DNA from: Roseivirga sp. UBA7431
Lineage (GTDB): Bacteria > Bacteroidota > Bacteroidia > Cytophagales > Cyclobacteriaceae
Direction: 5' to 3'
Assembly: GCA_002477595.1 (NCBI GenBank)
Contig: DLQN01000090.1
Location: forward strand, 1 to 12,295
Length of the DNA stretch: 12,295 nt
Shown here: positions 1 through 7,867 of the stretch, piece after piece
Position numbering within the stretch: position 1 is the first letter of the stretch
Layout of the letters: every line of letters starts with the position of its first letter
The notes under the pieces: generated by a model
Databases searched by the model: none
Seen by the model: the letters and a program-made list of their open reading frames with translations, nothing else
Told to the model about the DNA's origin: nothing
Translations under genes and position numbers: made by a program

Positions 1-2712
1 GATTGTCGTTAATAGCTGATCAATAGCCTCGTCAAAGTTTCCTTCGCTATATGCTGCCTTCGCTAAATATAACTGCGCCCTATTAGTCGCATCTTGAGAG
101 ATATTCCCTTTAGTTAAAATATTATTAGCATAAGTCCTCATTTGGTCATAGTTGCCCAACTTGAAATAGGCATCTAACAACCCAACCCAAGCTTCATTTT
201 CTTGACGTTTGCTTCTCGCGATGGCCTCAAGCTTAGCAAAGTAATTAGCGGCTTCCTGGAAGTCTCCAGCTTTAATCTGCAATTGACCGATTCTTTGAAA
301 AACGACATCAATATCGCTTATCTGAGACTCCCTATCCAATTCATAATAGAGTTCAAGCGCACGATTTGAATCCTCAAGTCGGTAGTAACTTTCAGCCCTA
401 AAGAATTTTGCTTGATGCTTTAATGGACTGTCAGCGTAGTTTTTTTCATAGTCTTCAAATGCTCCAATTGCAGCACTGTATTCTTGACTGTAATACTTAT
501 TCTTGGCAGCTTCCAGCTCAATCGTCTCTAAAGACTCATTGTCAGGGTTAGCCCCTCTGTACTTTGCTAAATATTGATCGAACTCGAGGACCTTGTTGTT
601 CAGTTTTAAGGTGTTTTGAAGGCCAAGCAATGCACTATTGGCGACTTTACTGGTTACATAATTATTGATAATGGTCTTATAGTCTTCTTCCGCTTTATCA
701 AGCTCATTTAAATTAAAGTAGGCTAAGGCTCTGCTTTCATAAGCGTATGGAATAAAAGGACTTTGTTGAAGCTTCTCTATCACCCGAGTAAAGCCAATAA
801 TTGAAGTCCTATAAGCATTATCTTCCAGTTGAATTTGCGCCTTCTTGTAGATCGCATCATCGTAGTACCTTGATCTACTATATCTATTGATGACAACGTC
901 TAAGGCTTGAATTGCTTCTGCGCTTTTGTCCTGAAAGTCTCTTACCACTCCTTTCTGGAAGTAGGCATAGTCAACATTTGGGTTTTCGTTATCAATGGCA
1001 CGCTGGTAATAGGATATGGCTGTTGCATACTCCTTATCCACGTAGTAGCAATCCGCTAACCTGAGAATCGCATCGTCATAGTTCAATCGATTCTGTGCAT
1101 TCTGAAGGGCATCGACATAGCGCTTTAAATAAACCCTTGCTCTTGAATAGTCTTGCGTATTATAGTAAGCATAGCCAATGCCGTAATTGGCTTTAATGAA
1201 GTATTCAGAATTTCTGTTTCTAGTTTCGAATACTTTTTGATAACTCGTAATTGCTTCTGCATATGACCTAGAAGTGGCTTGTGCTTCTCCTTTCCAAAAA
1301 TGAGCACCTGTCTCCAGGTTCTTGTCAATTCGATAGGTCAATGATTTATCAAATAGCTGAATGGCTGTCTGATACTTCCCACTATTAAAGTATTCTGTCC
1401 CTTTGAAAAAAGTAACTTTTTGATAAGCCTCCTTAATACGGGGTGTTTTGTTCCCAATTCTCTCAATGAAAGCAATCGCTCTTTGAAAGTCATTTGTATT
1501 CAAAAAAGCTTCTGAAAGTAAATTATTGGCTTCTGGAATATAGGATGAAGTTGGGAAAGCCTTAATAAATCTATCCAGAGAACCGATCGCCTGTGAGTAC
1601 TTCTTCGCTTCAAAGTTCACTTTCGCAAAGTTGAAGGCTGACTCTTCTTGAATAATCTTATTGTAAGAAAGCTTGCTCGCTTTGTCAAACGCAGCAGTTG
1701 CAAAAAGATAATTTTCTTGTTCTACGTATAATTGTCCAAGGTAATAGGAAGCTAACTGAGCGATGGTGTCTTCCTTAAGCGCAACTCGTTTGAAGTCTTC
1801 AATTGCTTTCTCTCCATTGCCGAGCACAAAATTAGCATAGCCCATCCTATACAGTGTTTCATCACTGATGCTCTTGCCAGCTATTTGGCGATATAAGTCA
1901 TAAAACTCAATGGCCTCTTCGTAGCGTTCTTGACTATAAGCCGCCTCTGCCGCTAGCTGATAGATCTGATAGAGATAATCTATCCGCTTACTCTCTGTAG
2001 CAATGTCTTTGAATTTACCAGCATACGTAAGTACCTCACCGAATCGTTTTTGCTTGAAATAAGCACTTGTTATCATAATTGGCACCCTGAATTTGTACTT
2101 ATCACTATCTTCTGCCCGCTTTAAATCAACTAAGACCTTGTCATAGTTTTCATCGGCATAAGCCAAGAACCCCGAGTAGTAATTGGCATCCGCATAGTAT
2201 GGACTGTTTTGTTGTTTGGCGATATCGAAATAGGCAATAGACTCCTTCTTATTATTTAAACTAAAAGCCGAATAAGCGATTTTGAAGTTTGTCTCAGACC
2301 GCTCTTCGTCATCGAGAACAGTAGTATTAGCTAGTTTGAGGTATTTATTTGCTGTCTGCCAATCTTTCGAGTCAAAGGCATTGACACCTAGGTTGTAGTA
2401 GGCTTTTGCCGCTTTAGGATGATTGGGCCTGTTGGCTACAAAATCTGCAATGAGTTGAGTGCCATCTGGATTATCGAGGTTTAGGGCACAGTAGGCCACA
2501 TAGTATTCCGCATCGGCCTTTTTGATTGCATCATTACCTTCATTGAGATATCTCTCGAATTGTTCCCGAGCAGCGCTAAACTTATGCTTATCAAGTAACT
2601 CTAAACCGAATCTGTAGAATCGGTTCTCGTTGTTTTGATGTAGCGTAGTTTGAGCGTTTAATGACCCGAGAGCAAAAAGTGAGATGCTGAATAAAAAAAA
2701 TACCTTCCTCAT
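1..2712 (-). CDS. Large exported TPR-repeat protein (partial, C-terminus beyond left edge)
   Basis: An uninterrupted minus-strand frame of 904 codons starts at the ATG at 2712-2710 and is still open at base 1, so only the C-terminal end is missing. Residues 1-20 form a signal peptide (MRKVFFLF...LGSLNA, probable cleavage before Gln21) and there is no lipobox cysteine, so the product should be periplasmic or outer-membrane associated. The rest is built almost wholly of tetratricopeptide-type helical hairpins of about 34-38 residues, with recurrent patterns such as AxxxYxxGxYxxAIxxF. Examples are YYNLGVNAF, YRMGYANFVLGNGEKAIEDF and LRLADCYYVDKEYATAISYY. TPR arrays are protein-binding scaffolds; no enzymatic motif was seen. 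Exported TPR proteins of around 1000 residues are common in Bacteroidota, and I cannot assign a specific role. It lies 73 bases downstream of holA on the same strand. No clear promoter or terminator lies between them, so co-transcription is possible. It is not SprE/PorW-like in its N-terminus, since those are lipoproteins. Confidence 0.9.
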   Translation of the reverse strand, partial: MRKVFFLFSISLFALGSLNAQTTLHQNNENRFYRFGLELLDKHKFSAAREQFERYLNEGNDAIKKADAEYYVAYCALNLDNPDGTQLIADFVANRPNHPKAAKAYYNLGVNAFDSKDWQTANKYLKLANTTVLDDEERSETNFKIAYSAFSLNNKKESIAYFDIAKQQNSPYYADANYYSGFLAYADENYDKVLVDLKRAEDSDKYKFRVPIMITSAYFKQKRFGEVLTYAGKFKDIATESKRIDYLYQIYQLAAEAAYSQERYEEAIEFYDLYRQIAGKSISDETLYRMGYANFVLGNGEKAIEDFKRVALKEDTIAQLASYYLGQLYVEQENYLFATAAFDKASKLSYNKIIQEESAFNFAKVNFEAKKYSQAIGSLDRFIKAFPTSSYIPEANNLLSEAFLNTNDFQRAIAFIERIGNKTPRIKEAYQKVTFFKGTEYFNSGKYQTAIQLFDKSLTYRIDKNLETGAHFWKGEAQATSRSYAEAITSYQKVFETRNRNSEYFIKANYGIGYAYYNTQDYSRARVYLKRYVDALQNAQNRLNYDDAILRLADCYYVDKEYATAISYYQRAIDNENPNVDYAYFQKGVVRDFQDKSAEAIQALDVVINRYSRSRYYDDAIYKKAQIQLEDNAYRTSIIGFTRVIEKLQQSPFIPYAYESRALAYFNLNELDKAEEDYKTIINNYVTSKVANSALLGLQNTLKLNNKVLEFDQYLAKYRGANPDNESLETIELEAAKNKYYSQEYSAAIGAFEDYEKNYADSPLKHQAKFFRAESYYRLEDSNRALELYYELDRESQISDIDVVFQRIGQLQIKAGDFQEAANYFAKLEAIARSKRQENEAWVGLLDAYFKLGNYDQMRTYANNILTKGNISQDATNRAQLYLAKAAYSEGNFDEAIDQLLTTI

Positions 2713-2785
2713 CAATATTTATTTGCTCGCTTAAACTCTAAACTCCTTTTAGCATTGATTATTGTCACGTTGTTGACTAAGCCCA

Positions 2786-3808
2786 TCAATGCATTAATTT
2801 AAATACTAGTTCCTTCAGCACTTGCTCTTCCTTCATTGCACCCGAATTCACTCCTTTTGACTTCAAGTCGGCATCATGCAGGTGCTTAATGTTTTGCATT
2901 ACTTTAGGTAGTGCGTAATGGGAAGCTGCCATTTTATATTCTTTAACAACAAATGGCGGCACACCTATTTCCCTAGCCAAGCCTCCATCAGATTTATCTT
3001 TAGCACTATGTACTCGAAGTAGCTTCGTATAGTAACCATATAATAGCGCAATCATTGGTATAATCGAGTGCGCCTTCATATTCGCAGAAAAATAGCGTAC
3101 AATCTTATTCGCCTTGAGGACATTTCTTTCAGAGATTGCCTTTTGAAGCTCAAAGACATTATAGTCTTTATTGATCCCAACATATTTCTGAATTGACGCC
3201 TCATTAATCTCTTCGCCTTTCTTCAAGTTGATCGCTACTTTACCAATCTCATTACTCAGCCGTTCCAAGTTAGTACCGATGTATTCCGCCAATAGCTGAA
3301 CGGACTGATAATTAATCTTGAGCCCTTTGGACTTGACATATGCCTCGATCCATTTGGGTAGTTCGTAATCCCTCAGCTTAGTAGTCGTTACCAGAAGTGA
3401 CTTCTTACCCAATGCTTTAGCTAGTGGCTTTCGACCGTCAACTTTTTTGTGTTTGTGAGCAAAAACCAATACCGTTGAAGGCACTGGATGATCTAAGTAA
3501 TCCATTAGAAGCTTCTGCCCTTCGTCTTTCCCTAGGTCTTGAATTTCTTTGGCTTCTTTTACTAACACCAATTGACGTTCCGCCATCATAGGAAAACGTC
3601 TGGCATTGGTAATGACTTGACTCATCACTACATCCTTGCCATACATGATGGTTTGATTGAAACCCCTGTCTGCTTCTTGCAAGCAATTATCTTCAATAAA
3701 ATCGGAAATTTGGTCGATGTAGAAGGCTTCTTCGCCTTGTAGGAAATATACCGGAGCGTACTTTCCGGCCTTCAAATCACTTAATACCTGATCGGGATGC
3801 TGACTCAT
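2786..3808 (-). CDS. holA: DNA polymerase III subunit delta
   Basis: The 340-residue product matches the usual length and pattern of bacterial HolA, the clamp-loader subunit that binds the beta sliding clamp and helps open it for loading at primer-template junctions. The N-terminal region begins PVYFLQGEEAFYIDQI (about residues 19-34), the family's degenerate P-loop position. It is followed by RRFPMMAERQLVLVKEA (70-86), the region that contacts the clamp. Segment IGTNLERLSNEIGKV (177-191) is the characteristic middle-domain helix, and the C-terminal collar-like helical domain covers about 215-340. As usual for delta it lacks a working ATPase site. The ATG at 3808-3806 is preceded by an exact TATATTTG element, which supports this start and implies a very short leader. 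The gene is divergent from the small TPR gene at 3904 and is followed on the same strand by the large TPR gene. Confidence 0.95.
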   Translation of the reverse strand: MSQHPDQVLSDLKAGKYAPVYFLQGEEAFYIDQISDFIEDNCLQEADRGFNQTIMYGKDVVMSQVITNARRFPMMAERQLVLVKEAKEIQDLGKDEGQKLLMDYLDHPVPSTVLVFAHKHKKVDGRKPLAKALGKKSLLVTTTKLRDYELPKWIEAYVKSKGLKINYQSVQLLAEYIGTNLERLSNEIGKVAINLKKGEEINEASIQKYVGINKDYNVFELQKAISERNVLKANKIVRYFSANMKAHSIIPMIALLYGYYTKLLRVHSAKDKSDGGLAREIGVPPFVVKEYKMAASHYALPKVMQNIKHLHDADLKSKGVNSGAMKEEQVLKELVFKLMH

Positions 3809-3819
3809 AGACTAGTAAT

Positions 3820-3827
3820 CAAATATA
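3820..3827 (-). promoter_or_regulatory. Bacteroidota-type -7 element for holA
   Basis: On the minus strand this reads TATATTTG, an exact match to TAnnTTTG, the -7 consensus of the Bacteroidota primary sigma factor. It ends 11 bases before the holA ATG, so transcription would start only a few bases before the start codon. No good -33 TTG is seen at the usual 17-23 base spacing, so the assignment rests on the -7 match and its position. Confidence 0.55.
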
Positions 3828-3879
3828 GTCACTCGTTTCTATTTTTTCAGAGAATGAACTAAGACTTTTACAAGCTGTT

Positions 3880-3887
3880 TATATTTG
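3880..3887 (+). promoter_or_regulatory. Bacteroidota-type -7 element for the small TPR gene
   Basis: The plus strand reads TATATTTG, an exact TAnnTTTG match, 16 bases before the ATG at 3904. It mirrors the identical element for holA 52 bases away on the other strand, so the two genes appear to share a compact divergent promoter region. No convincing -33 TTG is visible. Confidence 0.55.
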
Positions 3888-3903
3888 TACAAAACTGGAA
3901 AAG

Positions 3904-4581
3904 ATGTCATTGAAGTTGATCGAAAAAGGAATTGAGGCGTGTAGAAATGGAGCCTTTGAAAAGGGGATACTGTTTTTTAACGAAGTTCTAGAAAAAGATG
4001 GTGATCACATTGAAGCACTCTATAACAGAGCAAGAGCCCTTTCGAAAACAGGCCAGCTGGTAGAGTCATTGGATGACTTTAAAAGAATTACGATAATATC
4101 ACCATCAAATGCCTCGCATATTGGTGATTATGCTGTTTCACTTCATTTGAATAATAAGAATGATGAGGCCGCTCTACAATTCGAGCTGGCCTTGTCATTA
4201 GAGCCAAATAACCCCTATCGTTATTCGTCCAGAGCATTTTTCAAGGACAGGATGGGTGACCTTGAAGGAGCGATTGAAGATTATGAGAAGGCTGTTGCAT
4301 TGGACCCTGAAGATGCTATAGCGCTCAATAACAAAGGACTTGTCGAAGAAAAGTTAGGCTATCAAGATAAAGCCAAGCAGAGCTTTAGTAAGTCAAACGA
4401 TTTAGTTGGCTACAGACCTGATCAAAAAGAAGTTGAATCAACCGAGCCCATTATAGAAGAACCTCAGGCGGTGAAACCAAGCCGTGCAAAAATTATTCAA
4501 TCAGTTTTCACTAAAGATGGGTTCAAAGAGTTCGCACAGTTCTCCGTAGATCTAATAAAAGGGAAAACCGATAAAAAGTAG
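3904..4581 (+). CDS. Small cytoplasmic TPR-repeat protein
   Basis: The 225-residue protein has no signal peptide or membrane segment. It contains five consecutive units in perfect 34-residue register: about 2-35, 36-69, 70-103, 104-137 and 138-167. They show the TPR pattern of small residues at positions 8 and 20 and a closing P, for example SRAFFKDRMGDLEGAIEDY followed by EKAVALDPED. The remainder (about 170-225) is a charged, Pro/Glu-rich linker and a short basic C-terminal helix ending in GKTDKK. TPRs bind peptides or other proteins; the partner is unknown. The gene is divergent from holA and has its own TATATTTG element. No clear terminator was found in the 212 bases that follow. The ATG at 3904 is the only start that keeps the first TPR intact and fits the promoter position. 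Confidence 0.88.
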   Translation: MSLKLIEKGIEACRNGAFEKGILFFNEVLEKDGDHIEALYNRARALSKTGQLVESLDDFKRITIISPSNASHIGDYAVSLHLNNKNDEAALQFELALSLEPNNPYRYSSRAFFKDRMGDLEGAIEDYEKAVALDPEDAIALNNKGLVEEKLGYQDKAKQSFSKSNDLVGYRPDQKEVESTEPIIEEPQAVKPSRAKIIQSVFTKDGFKEFAQFSVDLIKGKTDKK

Positions 4582-4793
4582 GCATGTACTACACTGTCAT
4601 TTAGTACTTTAATTCAAATTATTACTTTGTAATACTATCAACTGACTCGTGTAAGATTCGTCTTTAGTTATATCTTAGGGTTTCTGTTCTTCCAATTTAA
4701 CTAGCGCTCTTACTGAAGATTTTTAACGAGAAGAATAATGACAGGAACAAAAACATATTCAGACAATTCCTTTTATTTATAAAAAACAGATCT

Positions 4794-5378
4794 ATGAAAA
4801 AGTTAAACTGTATCCTCATACTGCTTCTAACCTCTTCACTCGCATTTGCGCAAAAGGACAAGGCAGATCAAATAAAAATGGCATTGCTTGCCGCACCAGT
4901 AGATGCACGCGATGGTGCACATGTCTTTGGTTTTGATGACGATGGTAAATTCATCACCCTGAGAGAAGGAACCAATGATTTTGTTGTCAGATCTGACAAT
5001 CCAAATCAAGAGGGTTTTGAAATTGTTTGTTACCCTAAAAATGTTGAGCCCTTTATGGCACGTGGTCGGGCGCTGAAGGCAGAAGGTAAAAATCGAGGAG
5101 AAATCTTTGACATCCGTGAAAAAGAAATGATGAATGGTAGCCTACAAAAACCTGGTTATGGTTCAACCTTGCAGATATATTACGGTAAGGATGCTAAGTA
5201 CAATAAAGAATCCGGTACGGTAGAAGGTGGCTCATTCAGATATGTCATCTATACACCTCTAGCAACTTCCCTGACAACGGGCTTACCAGAAAAACCAAAT
5301 GGTGCTGGTCATCCGTGGGTGATGTTTCCAGGGCTCTACCGAGCACATATCATGGTTACACCTCCATCAAGCAATTAG
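4794..5378 (+). CDS. Secreted protein of unknown function
   Basis: The 194-residue product starts with a clear signal peptide, MKKLNCILILLLTSSLAFA, with cleavage expected before Gln20, so it is exported. The mature part of about 175 residues has no cysteine pair, membrane helix or catalytic motif that I recognise beyond a conserved-looking architecture. This consists of a beta-rich N-terminal part (VFGFDDDGKFITLREGTNDF, about 44-63), a charged helical middle with EIFDIREKEMMNG, and a C-terminal block GHPWVMFPGLYRAHIMV (about 171-187). From memory, the combination LRxGTN ... PWVMxxG ... AHIMV recalls a family of secreted hypothetical proteins in Acidobacteria, Proteobacteria and Bacteroidota. 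I cannot name it or confirm this. The gene stands alone: 212 bases separate it from the preceding gene and a strong terminator follows 18 bases after the stop. Confidence 0.8.
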   Translation: MKKLNCILILLLTSSLAFAQKDKADQIKMALLAAPVDARDGAHVFGFDDDGKFITLREGTNDFVVRSDNPNQEGFEIVCYPKNVEPFMARGRALKAEGKNRGEIFDIREKEMMNGSLQKPGYGSTLQIYYGKDAKYNKESGTVEGGSFRYVIYTPLATSLTTGLPEKPNGAGHPWVMFPGLYRAHIMVTPPSSN

Positions 5379-5396
5379 GTTAAGTTTATCATCAAC

Positions 5397-5432
5397 AAAA
5401 AAGGCATTCCAATTTCTCGGAATGCCTTTTTT
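5397..5432. terminator. Bidirectional intrinsic terminator between convergent genes
   Basis: A perfect hairpin has stem GGCATTCC/GGAATGCC and an 8-base loop (AATTTCTC). It is flanked by six A on the left and six T on the right, so the full stem is 14 bp and a U-tract is produced on either strand. It lies 18 bases after the stop of the secreted protein gene and 42 bases after the stop of the minus-strand frame at 5475, so it can end transcription from both sides. Confidence 0.92.
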
Positions 5433-5474
5433 AGTTCAAGTTTTTCAGCTTAGCTATCTACCACTACCTAGTAT

Positions 5475-5720
5475 TCAGTGTCCAATATCCAAAGCGTTCT
5501 TCTTCTCGATACAGTGCATTAAAGGCTCGACACTTTGTTTCAGGCTTTCAAAGTTAAGGTCATTAACGACTCTCACAATTGTATAATCCTCGCCATCTAC
5601 TCTTGTTAGTTTCTTTACTGCAGGATCATCCCATCCTAGCCATTGGGCCGCTGACTGATTAACGAGCACATTCACAATATCCGAAATAAGTTTGTTTATA
5701 AAGTTTCTACCTTCAACCAA
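5475..5720 (-). CDS. Doubtful 81-codon open frame in phase behind ghrA
   Basis: This frame is open from just after the TAG of the dehydrogenase gene, in exactly the same phase: stop, Asp-Leu-Glu, then TTG as first possible start. It ends at TGA 5477-5475. There is no ATG before the codon at about Met68. The TTG has an AGGA 7 bases upstream, which could act as a ribosome site but sits over the ghrA stop. The 81-residue product (LNFESLKQSVEPLMHC near the C-terminus, with a WLGWDDPAV segment in the middle) has ordinary globular composition and no recognised domain. The dehydrogenase already has its normal family length and C-terminus, so this is not its missing end. It may be a small gene with a TTG start, a decayed downstream gene, or chance. 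The bidirectional terminator follows, so it would be transcribed with mpg and ghrA. Confidence 0.4.
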   Translation of the reverse strand: MVEGRNFINKLISDIVNVLVNQSAAQWLGWDDPAVKKLTRVDGEDYTIVRVVNDLNFESLKQSVEPLMHCIEKKNALDIGH

Positions 5721-5729
5721 TTCTAAGTC

Positions 5730-6665
5730 CTAGTAGCCTTGATTGATATTTACAGTATGTAAAAGGTCTTCGCCCGTCTTTAGTCTTGACAAGTTATTCA
5801 AGAGTAGTTCAATGGCAGACTTAGGTGTGGTTACACTCGCAACATGTGGCGTAATGATAACTTTTGGGTGTCTCCATAGTGCGCTATCACTTGGAAGTGG
5901 CTCTGTTCTAAAAACATCTAACAAAGCACCAGATAGATGACCTTGATCAAGAGAATCGATTAGGTCTTGCTCTACTAGGTGATTTCCACGTGCAACATTA
6001 ATAAGGTATGCTCCTTTCGGAAGACCTTCAAACACCTCTTTATTCAAAATATCTGTTGTCTGTGGAGTTACAGGTAAAAGATTTACCAATACTTCGGCCT
6101 GACCCAAAAAATCCTTTATACCACTCGCCTCAAAACATTTAACCCCTTCGATTTCCTTTAAGGTTCGGCTAAACCCGAAAACTTCAAACCCAAGATCTAC
6201 AAGCTTTTCAGCCAAATGGCCTCCTAATGCGCCAAGCCCCATTACCCCAACTTTAAGCGATTGATAAGTAATACGCTCCCATGTGTTTGACTTTTGGTTT
6301 TCTAAGTGACTCAGCATACTCCTTTGGTGCATCATCAACCCCATGACAACATAGTTGGTCATGTCTCTGGCTAAGAAAGGATCGACAATGCGTGTGATAG
6401 GTAAATCACTTGGTATCTGTGCATCGATCATCAAATGATCTACCCCTGCGCCCAACGAGCTTATCCATTTAAGATTTGGCAAAAGATCAATCACTCTTTC
6501 GGCTAAAGGCTTCCAAACAAATAGCACTTCAACGTTTGTCAAATCTGCTTTGGTGGGCCAAACATGTATTTCACCAACAAGATCAGATTTTGAAAGGCCC
6601 TCAACCCAAGGCTTAGGGTCCCAAACTGAGGATGAAATAAGGATATCTACTTTTTGCTGATCCAT
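5730..6665 (-). CDS. ghrA: Glyoxylate/hydroxypyruvate reductase A-like 2-hydroxyacid dehydrogenase
   Basis: The 311-residue protein belongs to the D-isomer-specific 2-hydroxyacid dehydrogenases. These are cytoplasmic NAD(P)H enzymes, and GhrA reduces glyoxylate to glycolate and hydroxypyruvate to glycerate. The cofactor-binding GxGxxG is at G143-G145-G148 (VGVMGLGALGG). The catalytic triad is visible: Arg226 in INVARGNHL, Glu255 in FRTEPLPSD, and His274 in IITPHVAS. These positions and the C-terminal -GY ending agree closely with E. coli GhrA (about 312 residues, catalytic Arg227 and His275), so the gene is complete. Exact substrate cannot be read from sequence; other small 2-oxoacids are possible. 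The start ATG at 6665 overlaps the end of the glycosylase gene by 19 bases in another frame, which indicates translational coupling in one transcript. Confidence 0.92.
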   Translation of the reverse strand: MDQQKVDILISSSVWDPKPWVEGLSKSDLVGEIHVWPTKADLTNVEVLFVWKPLAERVIDLLPNLKWISSLGAGVDHLMIDAQIPSDLPITRIVDPFLARDMTNYVVMGLMMHQRSMLSHLENQKSNTWERITYQSLKVGVMGLGALGGHLAEKLVDLGFEVFGFSRTLKEIEGVKCFEASGIKDFLGQAEVLVNLLPVTPQTTDILNKEVFEGLPKGAYLINVARGNHLVEQDLIDSLDQGHLSGALLDVFRTEPLPSDSALWRHPKVIITPHVASVTTPKSAIELLLNNLSRLKTGEDLLHTVNINQGY

Positions 6666-7243
6666 GGATTGTCTTTAATATAAAATCGCCAAGGTTTTAA
6701 GGCATCTTCTTCGGCATAATCTACACCAATACGCTTTGACGCTACAATATAATTATCATTGATATGCGGAGCGTCTTCTATCCAAATTTGTTCTCCCTGT
6801 AAGTCGAATCCATAGTGTTTATTCGTCTTTATGCCTAGCGCCTCTGTTAAAGTCCCTGGCCCAGAGGTAAGCCTTTGTTCAATAGTTAACATTTTACGCC
6901 TTTTAAGCATTACTTCATGACCCAAAACAGGTTCTAATGCTCGTATAAGTACAGCGTCCGCTTTCCCCTCAATATTAGTGACTACATTAAACAAATGATG
7001 GATACCGTAACATAGGTAAACATAGGACACACCACCTGCATGGTACATAACCTCGGTCCGCTTAGTTCTTACTCCATTGTTCGCATGGCAAGCTTTGTCG
7101 TCTCTACCTGCGTAAGCTTCTACCTCAGTAATTATCCCTGCCGTATGATATCCACCGAACTGGGTATGAAGCACTTTGCCGAGTAAAGACTTGGCAATTT
7201 GGACGACATTTCCTCTCTGATAAAACGTACTATTTAATTTCAT
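6647..7243 (-). CDS. mpg: Alkyladenine/3-methyladenine DNA glycosylase (AAG/MPG family)
   Basis: The 198-residue product matches the AAG/MPG family, monofunctional glycosylases that excise alkylated and deaminated purines such as 3-methyladenine and hypoxanthine to start base excision repair. Visible signatures are IITEVEAYAGRDDKACHA (38-54), MYHAGGVSYVYLCYGIHHLF (66-85), AVLIRALEP (97-105), LTSGPGTLTEALGI (125-138) and a closing RIGVDYAEEDALKPWRFYI (171-189). By alignment with the human enzyme, Glu42 corresponds to catalytic Glu125, Tyr44 to Tyr127, His53 to His136 and Arg101 to Arg182, so the active site is intact. Length is typical of the bacterial, N-terminally short form. It is the first gene of the mpg-ghrA minus-strand unit. 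No exact TAnnTTTG element was found in the short gap to the divergent DUF2911 gene. Confidence 0.95.
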   Translation of the reverse strand: MKLNSTFYQRGNVVQIAKSLLGKVLHTQFGGYHTAGIITEVEAYAGRDDKACHANNGVRTKRTEVMYHAGGVSYVYLCYGIHHLFNVVTNIEGKADAVLIRALEPVLGHEVMLKRRKMLTIEQRLTSGPGTLTEALGIKTNKHYGFDLQGEQIWIEDAPHINDNYIVASKRIGVDYAEEDALKPWRFYIKDNPWISKK

Positions 7244-7311
7244 TTAAGATTCTTGGCAACTTAAAAGGGATTCACGTAGTTAAAGGTGTGAAAACCATAA
7301 TTATCAATAAA

Positions 7312-7848
7312 ATGAAAAAGACATTAATCCTATTCGCCTCATTAATCTTGCTTGTATTTTTTCAAAGCAGTGCTATAGCACAACGAGGACCTGCGGCTAG
7401 TCCAACTGCGACCATCAATCAAGCTATCGGCAACACAGAAATGACAATTGTGTACTCTAGACCAAGTATGGCTGGCCGTTCATTAGCCACGCTAGCACCT
7501 AAAGGTGATGTTTGGAGAACTGGCGCTAATGCCAACACAAAAATAAGCTTTAACAAAGACGTAACTATTGGTGGTAAGGCATTACCTGCTGGTGACTATT
7601 CTATGTACTCTATCCCTGGTGATAGTGAGTGGACAATTATCATCAATAAAGCTAAGAGTTGGGGAACTGAATATGATAAGGCTCAGGATGTAATTCGCTT
7701 TATGGCAAAACCAACTAAGTCGGAAAATTCTGTAGAAACCTTCAGAATTGATCTAACTGATTTTGATAACAAAGCAAAAGACAAAGCAATGCTAGAATTG
7801 GCTTGGGGTGATGTATCCGTTAAGTTTCCAGTTGTAGTTAAGAACTAA
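7312..7848 (+). CDS. Exported DUF2911 protein, copy 1
   Basis: The chosen ATG at 7312 gives 178 residues beginning MKKTLILFASLILLVFF with a normal signal peptide (cleavage before Gln24 or nearby, ...SSAIA-Q). The frame is also open from a GTG at 7288, which would add eight residues before the signal and is less likely. The mature protein is a DUF2911 domain. It has IVYSRPSMAGR (46-56), VWRTGANANTKISF (67-80), then LPAGDYSMYSIPG (91-103), a WTIIIN strand (107-112), ETFRIDLTDF (142-151) and LELAWGDVSVKFPVVV (161-176). The family is exported, mainly known from Bacteroidota, and has no established function. This is the first of three tandem paralogues and ends at its own terminator. It is divergent from mpg, whose start is 68 bases away. 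Confidence 0.9.
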   Translation: MKKTLILFASLILLVFFQSSAIAQRGPAASPTATINQAIGNTEMTIVYSRPSMAGRSLATLAPKGDVWRTGANANTKISFNKDVTIGGKALPAGDYSMYSIPGDSEWTIIINKAKSWGTEYDKAQDVIRFMAKPTKSENSVETFRIDLTDFDNKAKDKAMLELAWGDVSVKFPVVVKN

Positions 7849-7867
7849 GCTTCTTTAAAACCTTATT

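Noticed and set aside
1125..1328. Minus-strand 67-codon frame
   Set aside because: It lies in another phase wholly inside the large TPR gene, with no protein-like features of its own.
3438..3686. Minus-strand 82-codon frame inside holA
   Set aside because: It is an out-of-phase shadow of the well-supported holA frame.
4620..4632. Small inverted repeat ATTAC-TTT-GTAAT in the gap after the small TPR gene
   Set aside because: The 5-bp stem has a 3-base loop, is AT-rich and has no T-tract; it is too weak to call a terminator, and the ACTTTG does not fit TAnnTTTG spacing.
5743..5940. Plus-strand 65-codon frame opposite ghrA
   Set aside because: It is antisense to conserved catalytic regions of the dehydrogenase and has Ser/Leu-rich shadow composition.
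7288..7311. GTG start giving DUF2911 copy 1 eight extra N-terminal residues
   Set aside because: The ATG at 7312 directly begins a standard signal peptide like those of copies 2 and 3; the extension would put extra residues before it.
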